A stretch of DNA of 36,450 bases. Source: Spirochaetaceae bacterium (lineage in GTDB: Bacteria > Spirochaetota > Leptospiria > Leptospirales > Leptonemataceae). Made by a program: the position numbers and the translations under genes. Of this stretch, positions 1-7,939 are shown in pieces; the stretch's first letter is position 1, and each line of letters starts with the position of its first letter. Location of the stretch: the NCBI GenBank assembly GCA_002729885.1, contig PBUB01000021.1, positions 1 to 36,450 on the forward strand, read 5' to 3'. A model generated the notes under the pieces. The model was not told where the DNA came from, searched no databases, and worked only from the letters and a program-made list of their open reading frames with translations.

Positions 1-132
1 CCGGTTTCCCTGCTCTTCGATCTTTGCATCAAGCCGGTTTCCCTGCTCTTCGATCTTTGCATCAAGCCGGGCCCCCTGCTCCTCGATTTTGGAATCAAGT
101 CTGGCTCCCTGAGCGTCGATCTTCGAGTCCAG
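1..132. repeat. 33-bp tandem repeat inside the coiled-coil gene
   Basis: There are four in-frame 33-bp units (1-33, 34-66, 67-99, 100-132). The first two are identical over all 33 bases, and the other two differ at several positions. The period equals 11 codons, so gain or loss of a unit keeps the frame. The identity of the two leftmost units suggests recent expansion, and more units may lie beyond the edge. Confidence 0.85.
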
Positions 133-264
133 GCGTTCAAAGTCGGCACGCGACTCCCTTCGGGTCACTGCAGCAGAACGCAAGGTCGCATAGAAGAGCC
201 CCAGCATTCCGACGATGGTAGTGGCAAATCCAGCGATCATAGGAATCAGAAGTGCGCTATCCAT
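1..264 (-). CDS. Membrane-anchored hendecad-repeat coiled-coil protein (partial, runs off left edge)
   Basis: An open minus-strand frame starts at ATG 264 and continues without a stop to the window edge (88 codons seen). Residues 1-28 contain a hydrophobic N-terminal membrane segment (about residues 5-27). The rest, from about residue 45, is a run of 11-residue repeats of the form RLD[AS]KI[ED][EA]QG[AN], typical of a right-handed or hendecad coiled coil. The DNA repeats with a 33-bp period; 1-33 and 34-66 are identical, while 67-99 and 100-132 have diverged. No enzymatic motif is visible. The start is the first ATG before the hydrophobic segment, and the ribosome binding site is weak. The function is unknown. 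A membrane-tethered rod or spacer protein is the simplest reading, and the C-terminal end is not in the window. Confidence 0.7.
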   Translation of the reverse strand, partial: MDSALLIPMIAGFATTIVGMLGLFYATLRSAAVTRRESRADFERLDSKIDAQGARLDSKIEEQGARLDAKIEEQGNRLDAKIEEQGNR

Positions 265-319
265 GAGTTTAGTCAAAGGTTATCGATAGCGCGTTGCAAG
301 CAAAAAAGTCGATGGTAGA

Positions 320-630
320 CCTGCCTGAGCCAGCAACAAGACAAGCTGTAAGGCGATATTAATCAAAAGGACAACCTCAGGTTGCCCACCGATTAGTCTG
401 CGATTCCGCCACTCAATCCGCGGATGGATCGCTTTGCAACCAGAGACAACCGAAGGTTTTCTACCTACCTTTCCACATCGAACCTGGCCTTTCAATTGCG
501 GGCCGGCGCCCCTTCTGAGCCCGGCAACAGGACGTTGCCATCCGCGCGCTCGGTCCAGGGATGGACCGCGTGCGCGGCGAGGATGGGGTGCCGCCCCGCA
601 TACTTAGAAAGCTGTCATGGAGATGTGGGC
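320..630. repeat. Dispersed hairpin repeat array 1 (units A-B-C, ending in block D)
   Basis: No gene is supported here. The array contains a degenerate unit (B-like 323-347, A-like 368-395, C-like 411-432) and a good unit. In the good unit, hairpin A has stem 448-451/455-458 followed by a conserved linker 459-488. Hairpin B is GGCAAC/GTTGCC at 523-528/534-539. Hairpin C has inner stem GGTCCA/TGGACC at 552-557/562-567 and outer stem CCGCGC/GCGCGG at 542-547/572-577. Block D is 607-630. Linkers and loops match array 2 (2137-2494), while the stems differ by paired changes. The array lies directly downstream of the minus-strand lipoprotein gene, whose stop codon overlaps the end of block D by one base. 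Confidence 0.8.
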
Positions 631-1400
631 TAGTCCTCCACACTGGTGCACAATACGAAGGAATAGAAAGTCCTATTACTCGAAAGCACCCCTGAATAAG
701 TGAAATCAAAGCCCTCATCTATGTACATTTCCGTTCCATCCGATTCCAGCTGTGTGTAATGCCACATGGAGTTGCTGGAACCATGGGGAATGTCGGTCGC
801 CAATTCAAGAAAGTTTTCAGTGAAGACCTCTTCAGGATAGGAATTACTCTGGTTAGGATTCCAAACTTTATCCGGATGATACTCTGCAGATATGATCGGC
901 AATGTCCAATCACGCCCGGCCGTAGTATCCGCATCGCATACCTGGTATGCCGGACTGGCTGAGGTGGCATAGCCTTTCGCATCTTCGCAGGATGTGTCAT
1001 CTGTGGCACAGAACTGCACTTTTAGAGCGCCATAGAAATTGCCGGAGTTTCCCGTGCCTTTACAATCATTCTCTGCGGGTCTGTATACCTGCCCGTACAG
1101 ACATTTCTTGATGTAGATAACAGGATACGCATTAGAATATGTACAATTGCCACTTCGATCACAGGTCTCCAGGAAGTGCTCTCGCTTGATGGTTCCGTCT
1201 TCCATGTCTGTGTATGGTGGGGGAATGACATTGGCATATGAATTGGTCCGACTCAATGGACCCACCACTTGCAGCAAAGCCATGAATTCGTTGGCTTCAG
1301 ATTCTGCCTCAGCCTGTTCCCGCGAACTCATGATTTCGCAGCTGGTAGTTATGGCGGCCAGAACAGTGCAGAGAAGTGGTGTAAGTAGTCTTAATATCAT
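630..1400 (-). CDS. Hypothetical lipoprotein, 256 aa
   Basis: The start was chosen at ATG 1400 because it gives a clean lipoprotein signal peptide: a short hydrophobic stretch ending AITTS-C, with the lipid-acceptor Cys at residue 21. The open frame extends further upstream to 1658, but that part has no signal and overlaps another gene. The mature part begins with a charged helical stretch, then carries several Cys residues, including a CDRSGNC motif and pairs that could form disulphides, consistent with an exported protein. I do not recognise the family. It follows another small Cys-rich lipoprotein gene (stop 1438) by 37 bases on the same strand, so the two are probably co-transcribed. Its TAG stop overlaps a dispersed-repeat block. 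Confidence 0.7.
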   Translation of the reverse strand: MILRLLTPLLCTVLAAITTSCEIMSSREQAEAESEANEFMALLQVVGPLSRTNSYANVIPPPYTDMEDGTIKREHFLETCDRSGNCTYSNAYPVIYIKKCLYGQVYRPAENDCKGTGNSGNFYGALKVQFCATDDTSCEDAKGYATSASPAYQVCDADTTAGRDWTLPIISAEYHPDKVWNPNQSNSYPEEVFTENFLELATDIPHGSSNSMWHYTQLESDGTEMYIDEGFDFTYSGVLSSNRTFYSFVLCTSVED

Positions 1401-1437
1401 AATATGGGGCGCCAATTCTTCTTCTGGGGTCTTAAAG

Positions 1438-1719
1438 CTAGATTCCAATCCACGGTATGTTGGATCTCTCATCGCATTTTTTCCGCCTCTCCTCCGCCAG
1501 AAAGCATAAGTATAGAGTCGTTTCTGCAAAGCCCGGATTATCGATCCCTCGTTGAACTTGCAGTATATGACCAAACAAAGCTCTATTGCATGCGTCAGCT
1601 TCATTATATTTAAGACGGGTATGGCAGACGTTTCTTGGCGAATCGCAGGCGAAACCAAACCCGAGCAACAGGGCGATGCTAAGACATTTTTTTACAATTT
1701 CGATTTTCCGGGACTCCAT
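1438..1719 (-). CDS. Small Cys-rich lipoprotein, 93 aa
   Basis: The N-terminus has two lysines, then a hydrophobic stretch ending GFGFA-C, a loose lipobox of the kind spirochaetes accept. The mature part is about 68 residues with five further Cys residues spaced along a predicted helical segment. I do not recognise a named family with certainty. No strong Shine-Dalgarno lies before ATG 1719. The gene's 5' end overlaps the 3' end of a truncated frame (stop at 1692) by 28 bases, and the larger lipoprotein gene follows 37 bases after its stop. The context is a two-lipoprotein cluster bracketed by repeat arrays. Confidence 0.6.
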   Translation of the reverse strand: MESRKIEIVKKCLSIALLLGFGFACDSPRNVCHTRLKYNEADACNRALFGHILQVQRGIDNPGFAETTLYLCFLAEERRKKCDERSNIPWIGI

Positions 1720-2066
1720 ATGTTTTTGTATCTACCGCCGCGGATGTGTGTGGCCCTCTGGAGATACTTGCCAATCTCACGGAAAGCGATAATACGTGCA
1801 TTGTAGACTATGTGCGTCGCAAATAGGAGAGTGCCAACTATTAGCACTACATAGTCTGTCATCATGGCGTATCCGGTTGCAACGGCCGCCGCGAAGGAGC
1901 GGCCCGTACGGCCGAATCGTTCCTCCACCCATTCCGGGGTAGCATCGTACTCTCGATCATAATGGTCTGCCCAGCTCTTAGGGTTTGTAAACTGGGACCA
2001 GGCCTCCCGAATCCATTCTGCATCGGCTCCTATGAACTTTCTCAGGTCTTCTGTTGAGCCGGAGGT
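1692..2066 (-). pseudogene. 5'-truncated membrane protein remnant
   Basis: A frame reads open from a TAG at 2067-2069 down to the stop at 1692 and looks like real protein: a charged region, then a hydrophobic segment of about 20 residues (near MTDYVVLIVGTLLFAT), then a basic tail. There is no ATG, GTG or TTG before the GTG at 1928, and the protein-like sequence extends about 46 codons upstream of that GTG. The simplest reading is a gene that lost its 5' end near the repeat array starting around 2137. A short protein from GTG 1928 (78 aa) remains possible. The family is not recognised. Confidence 0.45.
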
Positions 2067-2136
2067 CTATATCATGCTACGCAGTTATTGGATCAAGTTT
2101 AAATTATGAAAGGTTTATTTGTAACGGAAGGTTGGT

Positions 2137-2489
2137 TTTGGCAGGACGTTGCATCTTTTCGGCTTCACAATAAGAGAAAACCGAAGGTTTTCTACCTATC
2201 TTTCCACATCGAACATGGAAGCTTTGAAAATCGGCGGGGGAGGTGTCTGAGCCAGCAACACGATGTTGCGTCTCGGCCACTCGATCCAGGGATGGATCGC
2301 GCATCAAAAGGGAAAGCCTACGGCTTTCCACCTATCTTTCAACATCGAACATGGCCTTACGGAAAGTGGCCTGGGGTCCGTCCGAGAACGGGACAGGAAG
2401 TCCCAATCCCAACGCTCGACCCATGGACGGGTCGCGCGTTGGGCGAGGGCGGGCCCCAGGCCACAAATACGAAAGCTGTCATGGAGATG

Positions 2490-2494
<5 letters not shown>
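2137..2494. repeat. Dispersed hairpin repeat array 2 (two A-B-C units plus block D)
   Basis: After a partial B module (about 2139-2156), unit 1 has hairpin A AGAAAACC/GGTTTTCT (2175-2193), hairpin B GCAAC/GTTGC (2255-2269) and hairpin C GATCCA/TGGATC (2283-2298). Unit 2 has hairpin A GGAAAGCC/GGCTTTCC (2311-2329), hairpin B GGGAC/GTCCC (2390-2404) and hairpin C with outer stem CCCAACG/CGTTGGG (2408-2414/2437-2443) and inner stem GACCC/GGGTC (2418-2422/2429-2433). The unit period is 136 bp. Block D at 2471-2494 is identical to 607-630. The linker after hairpin A (CTACCTATCTTTCCACATCG-like) is nearly constant across copies. No coding gene is supported in this stretch. Confidence 0.85.
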
Positions 2495-2563
<69 letters not shown>

Positions 2564-2571
2564 GATTTTGT

Positions 2572-2603
2572 GTTACAGCACCCCCAGTGGGGGTAGCTGT
2601 TAC
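2572..2603. other. Strong hairpin in the leader between tRNA-Ile2 and a divergent lipoprotein gene
   Basis: GTTACAGC-ACCCCC (2572-2585) pairs with GGGGGT-A-GCTGTTAC (2589-2603), with a one-base bulge and one mismatch and a three-base loop. It lies 8 bases before the mature tRNA 5' end on the minus strand and 130 bases before the lipoprotein start on the plus strand. No T-run follows on either strand, so an intrinsic terminator is not obvious. It could be a processing or regulatory element. Confidence 0.5.
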
Positions 2604-2732
2604 GCAAATGTTCTGTGGGCGGGCTACAAATCCAGTAGAAAACGCTTGAACCGGACCAAAAGGGATGCTGTCTAAGTAGCAAAGATAGGCCATCCAATCC
2701 TCCGGGAGAGACGGCCCATAAAGGAGACAGAT

Positions 2733-3272
2733 ATGTCCTTGATACCAGGTTTTAAACGCTGGAATAGCATTGATAAAAGCTACAGAAATGAGTTCTACCG
2801 ACTGATAGCGGTATCCCTGTTGATAATGGCCGTAGTGGCCAGTTGCTCCAGCGCTTCGGAAGTTTCCGGCGCAGAGGAGTTCGAAGGCTGGAGAGTGGAA
2901 GAAGGCTACGATGTATTCTACATACGCCGATCCGGACATGCGTCAGAAAAGGCCATAGAATCTGAAAACACAGCCATGCTGCAATCCACGTGTATGGAAG
3001 CGGCCAGACTGCAGGCCATGGACTTGATTATTCGCAAAATGGTGGGCGAAACCGTAGAAGCACAATCCGGCATGATCGATGGACAGACCACCGGGCTGGC
3101 CGTGAATTCCATTCGCAACGGAATCATTAAGGGCGATGTAGTGCAAAAGGAATGTGCAGATCGCGGCGAAGACAAGGACTGGGATACCTGCGAATGCGTA
3201 TTCTTCATCAAAGGAAAAGGCCTTCGCAAGAAAGTGGAACTGGAAGTCTCCAAGGTTGTATCCGGCGGCTGA
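2733..3272 (+). CDS. LPP20-like lipoprotein, 179 aa
   Basis: A strong ribosome binding site (AAGGAGACAGAT before ATG) fixes the start. The signal peptide is long: a polar, basic stretch of about 22 residues, then a hydrophobic core ending VVAS-C, with the lipid Cys at residue 38. The mature domain has an alpha/beta pattern with a helix rich in Ala and Arg (EAARLQAMDLIIRKMVGE) followed by strands. This recalls the LPP20/FlgT-N type fold, but the assignment is tentative. Three Cys near residues 148-162 could be oxidised outside the cytoplasm. The AraC-type regulator gene starts 10 bases after its stop, so they are probably in one operon. Confidence 0.7.
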   Translation: MSLIPGFKRWNSIDKSYRNEFYRLIAVSLLIMAVVASCSSASEVSGAEEFEGWRVEEGYDVFYIRRSGHASEKAIESENTAMLQSTCMEAARLQAMDLIIRKMVGETVEAQSGMIDGQTTGLAVNSIRNGIIKGDVVQKECADRGEDKDWDTCECVFFIKGKGLRKKVELEVSKVVSGG

Positions 3273-3282
3273 ACTCTGATTC

Positions 3283-4185
3283 GTGACCATTAAACCAGTC
3301 CCTGAAAGCAATGAGAGCTCGCATCCACCTCCGGATGCGGCTCCGGCTCCCAGACTACCCGCGCCGGAGCTTCGTCCATTCATAAAACACTACCGACTTC
3401 AGGAAGTGGACATCGATACATGGGATCGATGGGCGCCGGCCTGGACTCAGACGTTCGTTCTTCTAAACTACGGCGAAATCTACCATATGAAGGCCTTGAA
3501 GGGACCGCTTATTCAAGGTTTTCCGGCTATGATTGCCGGGATTCGGACCCTGCCGGCCATAGGTACCGTTCCATTCGTTCGCATGCGAGCCGTAGCCGTA
3601 GAACTACAACCATTTGCCACCTACAGCTGGACCGGAAACCGAGTCGCCGAGACCGTGGATGGTAGCCTGGATGCATCCGATTTTATGCCCGGGGCCCACC
3701 GCCTCCTTCGGGAAATAGCTCCCCTTCCCTTTGAAGTGAAATGCCAGCGACTGGATGAGTATTTTGGACCGCTATTCAATAACATCGAGCCTTTTCAGCA
3801 TGAGTCCCTGGAAAAAGCACTATCTGTTCTTACAGAGCCAGCGGACCAGCAATCCATCGAGGCTCGAGTGGAAAGAGCTGGACTCAGTAGCCGGCACTTT
3901 CGCCGTCTCTTCAGGCAGGTTACCGGCGTTTCGCCCAAAGTCTATTCTCGAATACTTCGCATGGAACGAGTATTACAGGACTTTCACAGCAACCCGGACC
4001 TGAACTATCTAGAGAGGGTCCACGGATTCTATGATCAATCTCATTTTATCCGCGAGTTTAAACGCTTCACCAACGTAACTCCAAGAGCTCTCATCAAGGC
4101 TTTTCAGGAGCAATCCGTTCGGCAGGTGCATTCGAACCTGGAATCAGGACCGGAGGATCCCAGTCGGAACTCAAGTATTCCATAG
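3283..4185 (+). CDS. AraC-family transcriptional regulator, 300 aa
   Basis: The start is GTG 3283, 10 bases after the preceding stop. The N-terminal part (to about residue 185) matches the all-beta sensory domains of cupin-less AraC proteins with a LPAPELRPFIKHY-like opening. The C-terminal 100 residues carry the double helix-turn-helix of AraC: first helix pair around AGLSSRHFRRLFRQVTGVSP, second around HGFYDQSHFIREFKRFTNVT with the classic aromatic-DQSHF signature. The second HTH is canonical. Residues after about 275 form a polar tail. It likely controls its own operon or neighbouring envelope genes, but the ligand is unknown. Confidence 0.85.
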   Translation: MTIKPVPESNESSHPPPDAAPAPRLPAPELRPFIKHYRLQEVDIDTWDRWAPAWTQTFVLLNYGEIYHMKALKGPLIQGFPAMIAGIRTLPAIGTVPFVRMRAVAVELQPFATYSWTGNRVAETVDGSLDASDFMPGAHRLLREIAPLPFEVKCQRLDEYFGPLFNNIEPFQHESLEKALSVLTEPADQQSIEARVERAGLSSRHFRRLFRQVTGVSPKVYSRILRMERVLQDFHSNPDLNYLERVHGFYDQSHFIREFKRFTNVTPRALIKAFQEQSVRQVHSNLESGPEDPSRNSSIP

Positions 4186-4260
4186 CACAGGTATAATTTC
4201 TACCAACCTTTATACTTTTCTCTTTTACAATACATCGAGATAAACATTTCTAGCTAATCT

Positions 4261-4779
4261 GTGAGGCCGCTAGTACTTCTGACTTTTCTTTCCTATCTTT
4301 CTGGCGGTTGTCTGATCGAGCACACCCCTCCCCAGGATGATGTGACCAATCTTCTGCTCTTCCAGGATCTTTCTTCACGCATTAATTCCACTCGTTGGCC
4401 CGCCATCAAAGTCCAGAATGCCAGCGGTAGCGGCCATACAATGGCCTTCTGCAGCTTTTCGGATTGCAGCACTCCCAGGTCCTGGGCACACGACTTTATG
4501 GAGATCGACCTCGCTTCCGGCGAAATCACCGGAAACTATTATGCGATGGTAAACGGGACAGAAGATGGCCTGGTCCAGGGGAGGCATCTGGTGTATCTCC
4601 GAATTGATGGAACTATTTTTTCTGACGAAGAGGATCTACTGGAGTTCTATTCCAGCCCCCCTTTGACGCTTGCAGACCGGGCCACAGAGTTTAATTGCAC
4701 GCTAACCGGTTCCGATGTCTCCGATTTCCAATGCGTAGAAGAAGTCAAGGAGACCCTCTCAGGCGATATCGCCTACTGA
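4261..4779 (+). CDS. Hypothetical lipoprotein, 172 aa
   Basis: GTG 4261 is the first possible start after an in-frame TAA at 4255. It gives a signal peptide with lipobox LSGG-C (Cys 17). The mature protein has four further Cys residues in two pairs (CSFSDC, and Cys near residues 146 and 157) and predicted beta strands. No family is recognised. Its stop is 4 bases before the ATG of the omptin-like barrel gene, so the two are almost certainly translated from one transcript and may work together at the outer membrane. The 75-base gap upstream is AT-rich and could hold a promoter, but no clear -35/-10 pair was found. Confidence 0.65.
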   Translation: MRPLVLLTFLSYLSGGCLIEHTPPQDDVTNLLLFQDLSSRINSTRWPAIKVQNASGSGHTMAFCSFSDCSTPRSWAHDFMEIDLASGEITGNYYAMVNGTEDGLVQGRHLVYLRIDGTIFSDEEDLLEFYSSPPLTLADRATEFNCTLTGSDVSDFQCVEEVKETLSGDIAY

Positions 4780-4783
4780 TTCC

Positions 4784-5821
4784 ATGGTGTCCAGTTCTGC
4801 ATCATCACACGAATATTTTGCTTGCGCGGTCCTGATCCTACTTTGCCTGACTGGAGCATTGCAAGCGGAAGAGGCGATGACCGATTCGCAATCTCCAGGT
4901 ATTCAATGGACCATAACTCCGTTCATCGAATATCGGATATCCGAATATGTCCTGGAAGGCCCCCCTTCAAGGGAACCGGCGTTTGATCTCTTTAGCGGTG
5001 TGGACAGGCCATCCAACGGATTCAGGCTCTTTACGAATTCACGAATTCCACTGTATGGCATTCGCGCATCCGGCCAAACGGGGAAGCATCGGCTGTCTCT
5101 TGCCCTTGCCAGTTCCATGGGCCGAATCAAAAAAGGCAGTTCCGGAGACTACGATTTCTACGGTCACCCCTGGATCAAAATCCGGGACAATGCCAGTCAG
5201 CCGCTGACAAATTTTAGAGATACGAATCATGTTACCACCGGCGCCTACAACTGGTCTCTATCCTGGAGCGATCTTACCCGAAAGGAGGATAGAGTTGATT
5301 TCCAGTATTCTTACCTTCTCAAAAACTCGGAGCTGACGTTCGGGCTGCATTACGCCTACTGGAAGGATCGATTTGTGGACGGGCCGCCGTTTTACGTGCA
5401 GCATAGCAGAGCCTTTTTGCAGCCGGATGGCAGGTCTCTAAGTCTGGCCAACAACCAGTATCTAATTTCGATTTCCTATCAATATACCTTCGCTCTGACG
5501 CCGTCCGTAGATCTATATCCAGGACTTGGACTGATGGGTGGATGGACTACCGTAACCGATTATCATCCGTATAGAACTCTACATGTGTACTCCAGCACTC
5601 TGGGCTGGGGCGCAAATCTTTCTCTGGGGCTTGGCTACGAATTCGCACAAGATCATAAGCTGGCATTGAGTTTCATCCAGGAACGTTATTATTCGGCAGG
5701 GGAACTGGAAGCTCGCGGAGGATTCTCTTTTGAAGACAGGTTGATGAGCCTTCGTGGTGCTCAGGTCTATATCAACTATGCAACAAGAAAATTGAGGTTG
5801 GAATATGAGATTCGATTCTAG
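4784..5821 (+). CDS. Omptin-like outer-membrane beta-barrel protein, 345 aa
   Basis: A signal peptide is cleaved near GALQA-EE (residue 28). The remainder is alternating amphipathic strands with many Tyr/Trp/Phe and ends in Arg-Phe, as expected for a barrel recognised by BAM. Several features line up with omptin proteases. D122-Y-D124 matches the omptin D83-x-D85 pair, and D259-Y-H261 matches the D210-x-H212 pair at a similar spacing (135 versus 125 residues). A segment F-R-D146-T-N-H149-V-T-T resembles the omptin signature WTDxSxHPxT, and AYWKDRF resembles AGYQESR. Overall similarity is low, so the family assignment is by motif. If correct, it cleaves polypeptides at the cell surface. Other ten-strand barrels are the alternative. 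Confidence 0.6.
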   Translation: MVSSSASSHEYFACAVLILLCLTGALQAEEAMTDSQSPGIQWTITPFIEYRISEYVLEGPPSREPAFDLFSGVDRPSNGFRLFTNSRIPLYGIRASGQTGKHRLSLALASSMGRIKKGSSGDYDFYGHPWIKIRDNASQPLTNFRDTNHVTTGAYNWSLSWSDLTRKEDRVDFQYSYLLKNSELTFGLHYAYWKDRFVDGPPFYVQHSRAFLQPDGRSLSLANNQYLISISYQYTFALTPSVDLYPGLGLMGGWTTVTDYHPYRTLHVYSSTLGWGANLSLGLGYEFAQDHKLALSFIQERYYSAGELEARGGFSFEDRLMSLRGAQVYINYATRKLRLEYEIRF

Positions 5822-5923
5822 ATAGGGCACCTCCATTTATCTCACGACGAATCCTCGGGAACTCTCGTTGGTTGTGGCTCCAATAATTTTGAGCTCTAGA
5901 GGGCAGGTCATTTGTCAGGAATG

Positions 5924-5967
5924 CCACAGGGCATCGCCACTTGTTAGCAGGTGGTGCCCCCCTGTGG
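5924..5967. terminator. Hairpin between convergent genes
   Basis: Outer stem CCACAG/CTGTGG (5924-5929/5962-5967) encloses GGCA-bulge-CCAC pairing with GTGGTGCC. It lies between the stop of the barrel gene (5821) and the stop of the minus-strand lipoprotein (5984), where a bidirectional terminator would be expected. There is no clear T-run. Confidence 0.5.
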
Positions 5968-5983
5968 ATCCCTATCTGCAGTG

Positions 5984-6823
5984 CTATTTCTGGAAAAGCT
6001 GATCTCCCCGTTCATGCATGTAACTATAGACGAAGGGTGGAGACGCCTCGGGAATACCTCCGGCATGGGGGTTCTGATTTGTGTCTGGAATTACCGCCTT
6101 CTCTCCATCGGCCCAGTTACTGGTATAAGCCGGGGACGGATGTGTGAGATGTGCTGAAGCTACCTCAGTCAGATTAGAATTATACACAACGATCTTTGTT
6201 TCCCCGGGATCAATCCATACGGCAGGTATTGTTCCAAGACTTGCGATGTGAAAAAACAATGTAAGGACATAGAGGGTGTGCCCGCCTAACGTTGGTCTTC
6301 GAAATGTAGGCTCATGGAGTCCAATTGCCAGATATTCGCGCCCGAAGTCATTCAGATAGAGTTGATCCGTTTCAGCATCGTAAGCGAAAATCCTGGCAAA
6401 ATCCCCGTAGCCGCCAGACTGGAGATATTTCACAGATTGGTAGATTCCCCTGGCGGTCTGAAGATCCTGCTCCGCAATGGCTTCCTTCCTCATTGCAGGC
6501 TTGAGGCCATATTTCAGTACCAGATTAGCAGCCTTTTGGAGATCCACAGGCTTCCTGCCGCGCACAGGAAGGGATCCAACATAGTGTTCACTGTAGGCTT
6601 CTGCAAATTGCCTATTTCCTGCAGAATAGAGTCTGTAGTAGTTACCGGTTTTGTCTATCTTATAATTGTAGAAACCCGCAAAGGCCACATCGCTCTGATT
6701 AATGGCCCGGTCGGCCCAGGAATATTCAGTGCTGACCGTCGGCTCCATATAATGTGTGCGACACAGAGTACAGAAAAGAAAAACTGAGGCAAAAGAAAAA
6801 AAGAGACCGGACCTACGAACCAT
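5984..6823 (-). CDS. Hypothetical lipoprotein, 279 aa (intact paralog)
   Basis: The signal region MVRRSGLFFSF...FCTL-C gives a lipid Cys at residue 21. The mature protein is mixed alpha/beta, with a hydrophobic segment around residues 185-207 and a conserved DFGREYLAIGLHEP-type stretch. I do not recognise the family. A second copy of the same family, broken by stop codons, lies at 7886-8470 on the same strand. Shared landmarks include a LPV-x-x-R-x-P opening, G-x-[KR]-P-A-M, ARG[IL]Y, NDFGR-x-YLA and T-x-VW near the C-terminal third. The gene is divergent from the lipoprotein gene at 6947; the 120-base gap is very AT-rich and probably carries promoters for both. Confidence 0.7.
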   Translation of the reverse strand: MVRRSGLFFSFASVFLFCTLCRTHYMEPTVSTEYSWADRAINQSDVAFAGFYNYKIDKTGNYYRLYSAGNRQFAEAYSEHYVGSLPVRGRKPVDLQKAANLVLKYGLKPAMRKEAIAEQDLQTARGIYQSVKYLQSGGYGDFARIFAYDAETDQLYLNDFGREYLAIGLHEPTFRRPTLGGHTLYVLTLFFHIASLGTIPAVWIDPGETKIVVYNSNLTEVASAHLTHPSPAYTSNWADGEKAVIPDTNQNPHAGGIPEASPPFVYSYMHERGDQLFQK

Positions 6824-6946
6824 CTGTCATTTATGATATAATACTATATATACGTCAACCTGTATATTCTATGTTATATTTACTTGATAACAAGGAGTTC
6901 TTCCTGCCCTGCTTGACTTTGTGAGTGGAAGAATATAGAAAGCTAT

Positions 6947-7939
6947 GTGCGCAAATCTATCATTCTTTTCCTTTTTCCCCTGGTCCATTGCCTTGTATTC
7001 TACAACACGACCCCTATTCCTGAGTCGCCACAAAGCAGAACTGTATATTTTGATGAAGTCCAGCTTCGAGATCATTCTCGCGAGCAGCCCATTTCTCATG
7101 ATCCAACATCCCCGATCTGGATGAAGGTAGATCTGAAGCAGGTATCGGAAACCAACCCGTACTACCTCACCAGTTGCATCCTCTCGGGCCTGAGTTTAAG
7201 TATCCTTCCGGGCTACACGGCTGAAGAAATCCTTGTACAATTTGAACTCCGAGTGCCCGGTACCACAATCCTGGAAACAGTCCAAACAGAGGTGGATCAG
7301 AACACTGTCCTCTGGATGCCTTTTGTGTTCGCAGATCCAGGTGCGGAGCTGGACGAATCCGCCATATGGAAGCCTGCCTCGCAAGCAAGCAATGCCGAAC
7401 TGGTAGCGGCCATTGACCGGGTAAAGAGGCAAATCAATGCGCGAAAGAACCGAATCCGATCCCTCGAAAGTAATCCGGACAAATTCCCCGTTCTGGTACT
7501 GGGAGCCGGGTACTTTAACTCAAACAGGTTTGGACTGAATACACTGAATCTCGCTTTGAAAAACAATTCCTCCAAAACCATCAAGAACGTAGTTCTTTAC
7601 ATAGTTCCAGAACAACCTGCAGAGACCACCAATATTAACGAGGGCCAGAAATCCGGCGATACCGAGCCTGCAGGTATCAAAGTTGTTCAAGACATTCCCG
7701 GCGTGCACTATGCCGGGCCACTACTACCGGGGGAAAGCACAGAGGTATTACGCTTCGGGAATCATTATATAGGAGATTATTATCCGGATGCCCGGCTTGA
7801 TCGCCTCAAGATTATTTTTGCAGATGACGAAAGTATCATTCTTGAGGGGGATGCCGCTGCCCGACTGGTAATCGAATCTCCGCTTTCACCAGCAGAGGTT
7901 CTTGAAGACAAGAAGAGTTTCAGTCACTTTAAATTGTAG
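6947..7939 (+). CDS. Hypothetical lipoprotein, 330 aa
   Basis: The start is GTG 6947 (the overlapping ATG at 6945 is in another frame). The N-terminus is two basic residues, a hydrophobic run and lipobox PLVH-C, with Cys 15. The mature part looks like two beta-rich domains (about residues 40-135 and 195-310) joined by a charged helix near residues 148-180. The second domain (LGAGYFNSNRFGLNTLNLALKNNSSKTIKNVVLYI) reads like an Ig-like or FxLD-type beta sandwich. No named family is recognised. Its 3' end overlaps the end of the convergent pseudogene by about 54 bases. It sits between the two copies of a lipoprotein family. Confidence 0.65.
   Translation: MRKSIILFLFPLVHCLVFYNTTPIPESPQSRTVYFDEVQLRDHSREQPISHDPTSPIWMKVDLKQVSETNPYYLTSCILSGLSLSILPGYTAEEILVQFELRVPGTTILETVQTEVDQNTVLWMPFVFADPGAELDESAIWKPASQASNAELVAAIDRVKRQINARKNRIRSLESNPDKFPVLVLGAGYFNSNRFGLNTLNLALKNNSSKTIKNVVLYIVPEQPAETTNINEGQKSGDTEPAGIKVVQDIPGVHYAGPLLPGESTEVLRFGNHYIGDYYPDARLDRLKIIFADDESIILEGDAAARLVIESPLSPAEVLEDKKSFSHFKL

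Noticed and set aside
461..718. Small minus-strand open frames across the repeat arrays (also 280-495 and 2104-2331) with similar peptides
   Set aside because: Their similarity comes from the repeat DNA. The changes between copies preserve hairpin pairing rather than a codon pattern, and there are no good start sites.
2408..2443. Possible integron attC site (CCCAACG...CGTTGGG resembles R boxes)
   Set aside because: Other copies of the same hairpin have CCGCGC/GCGCGG instead, without AAC/GTT, and no integrase gene is in the window.
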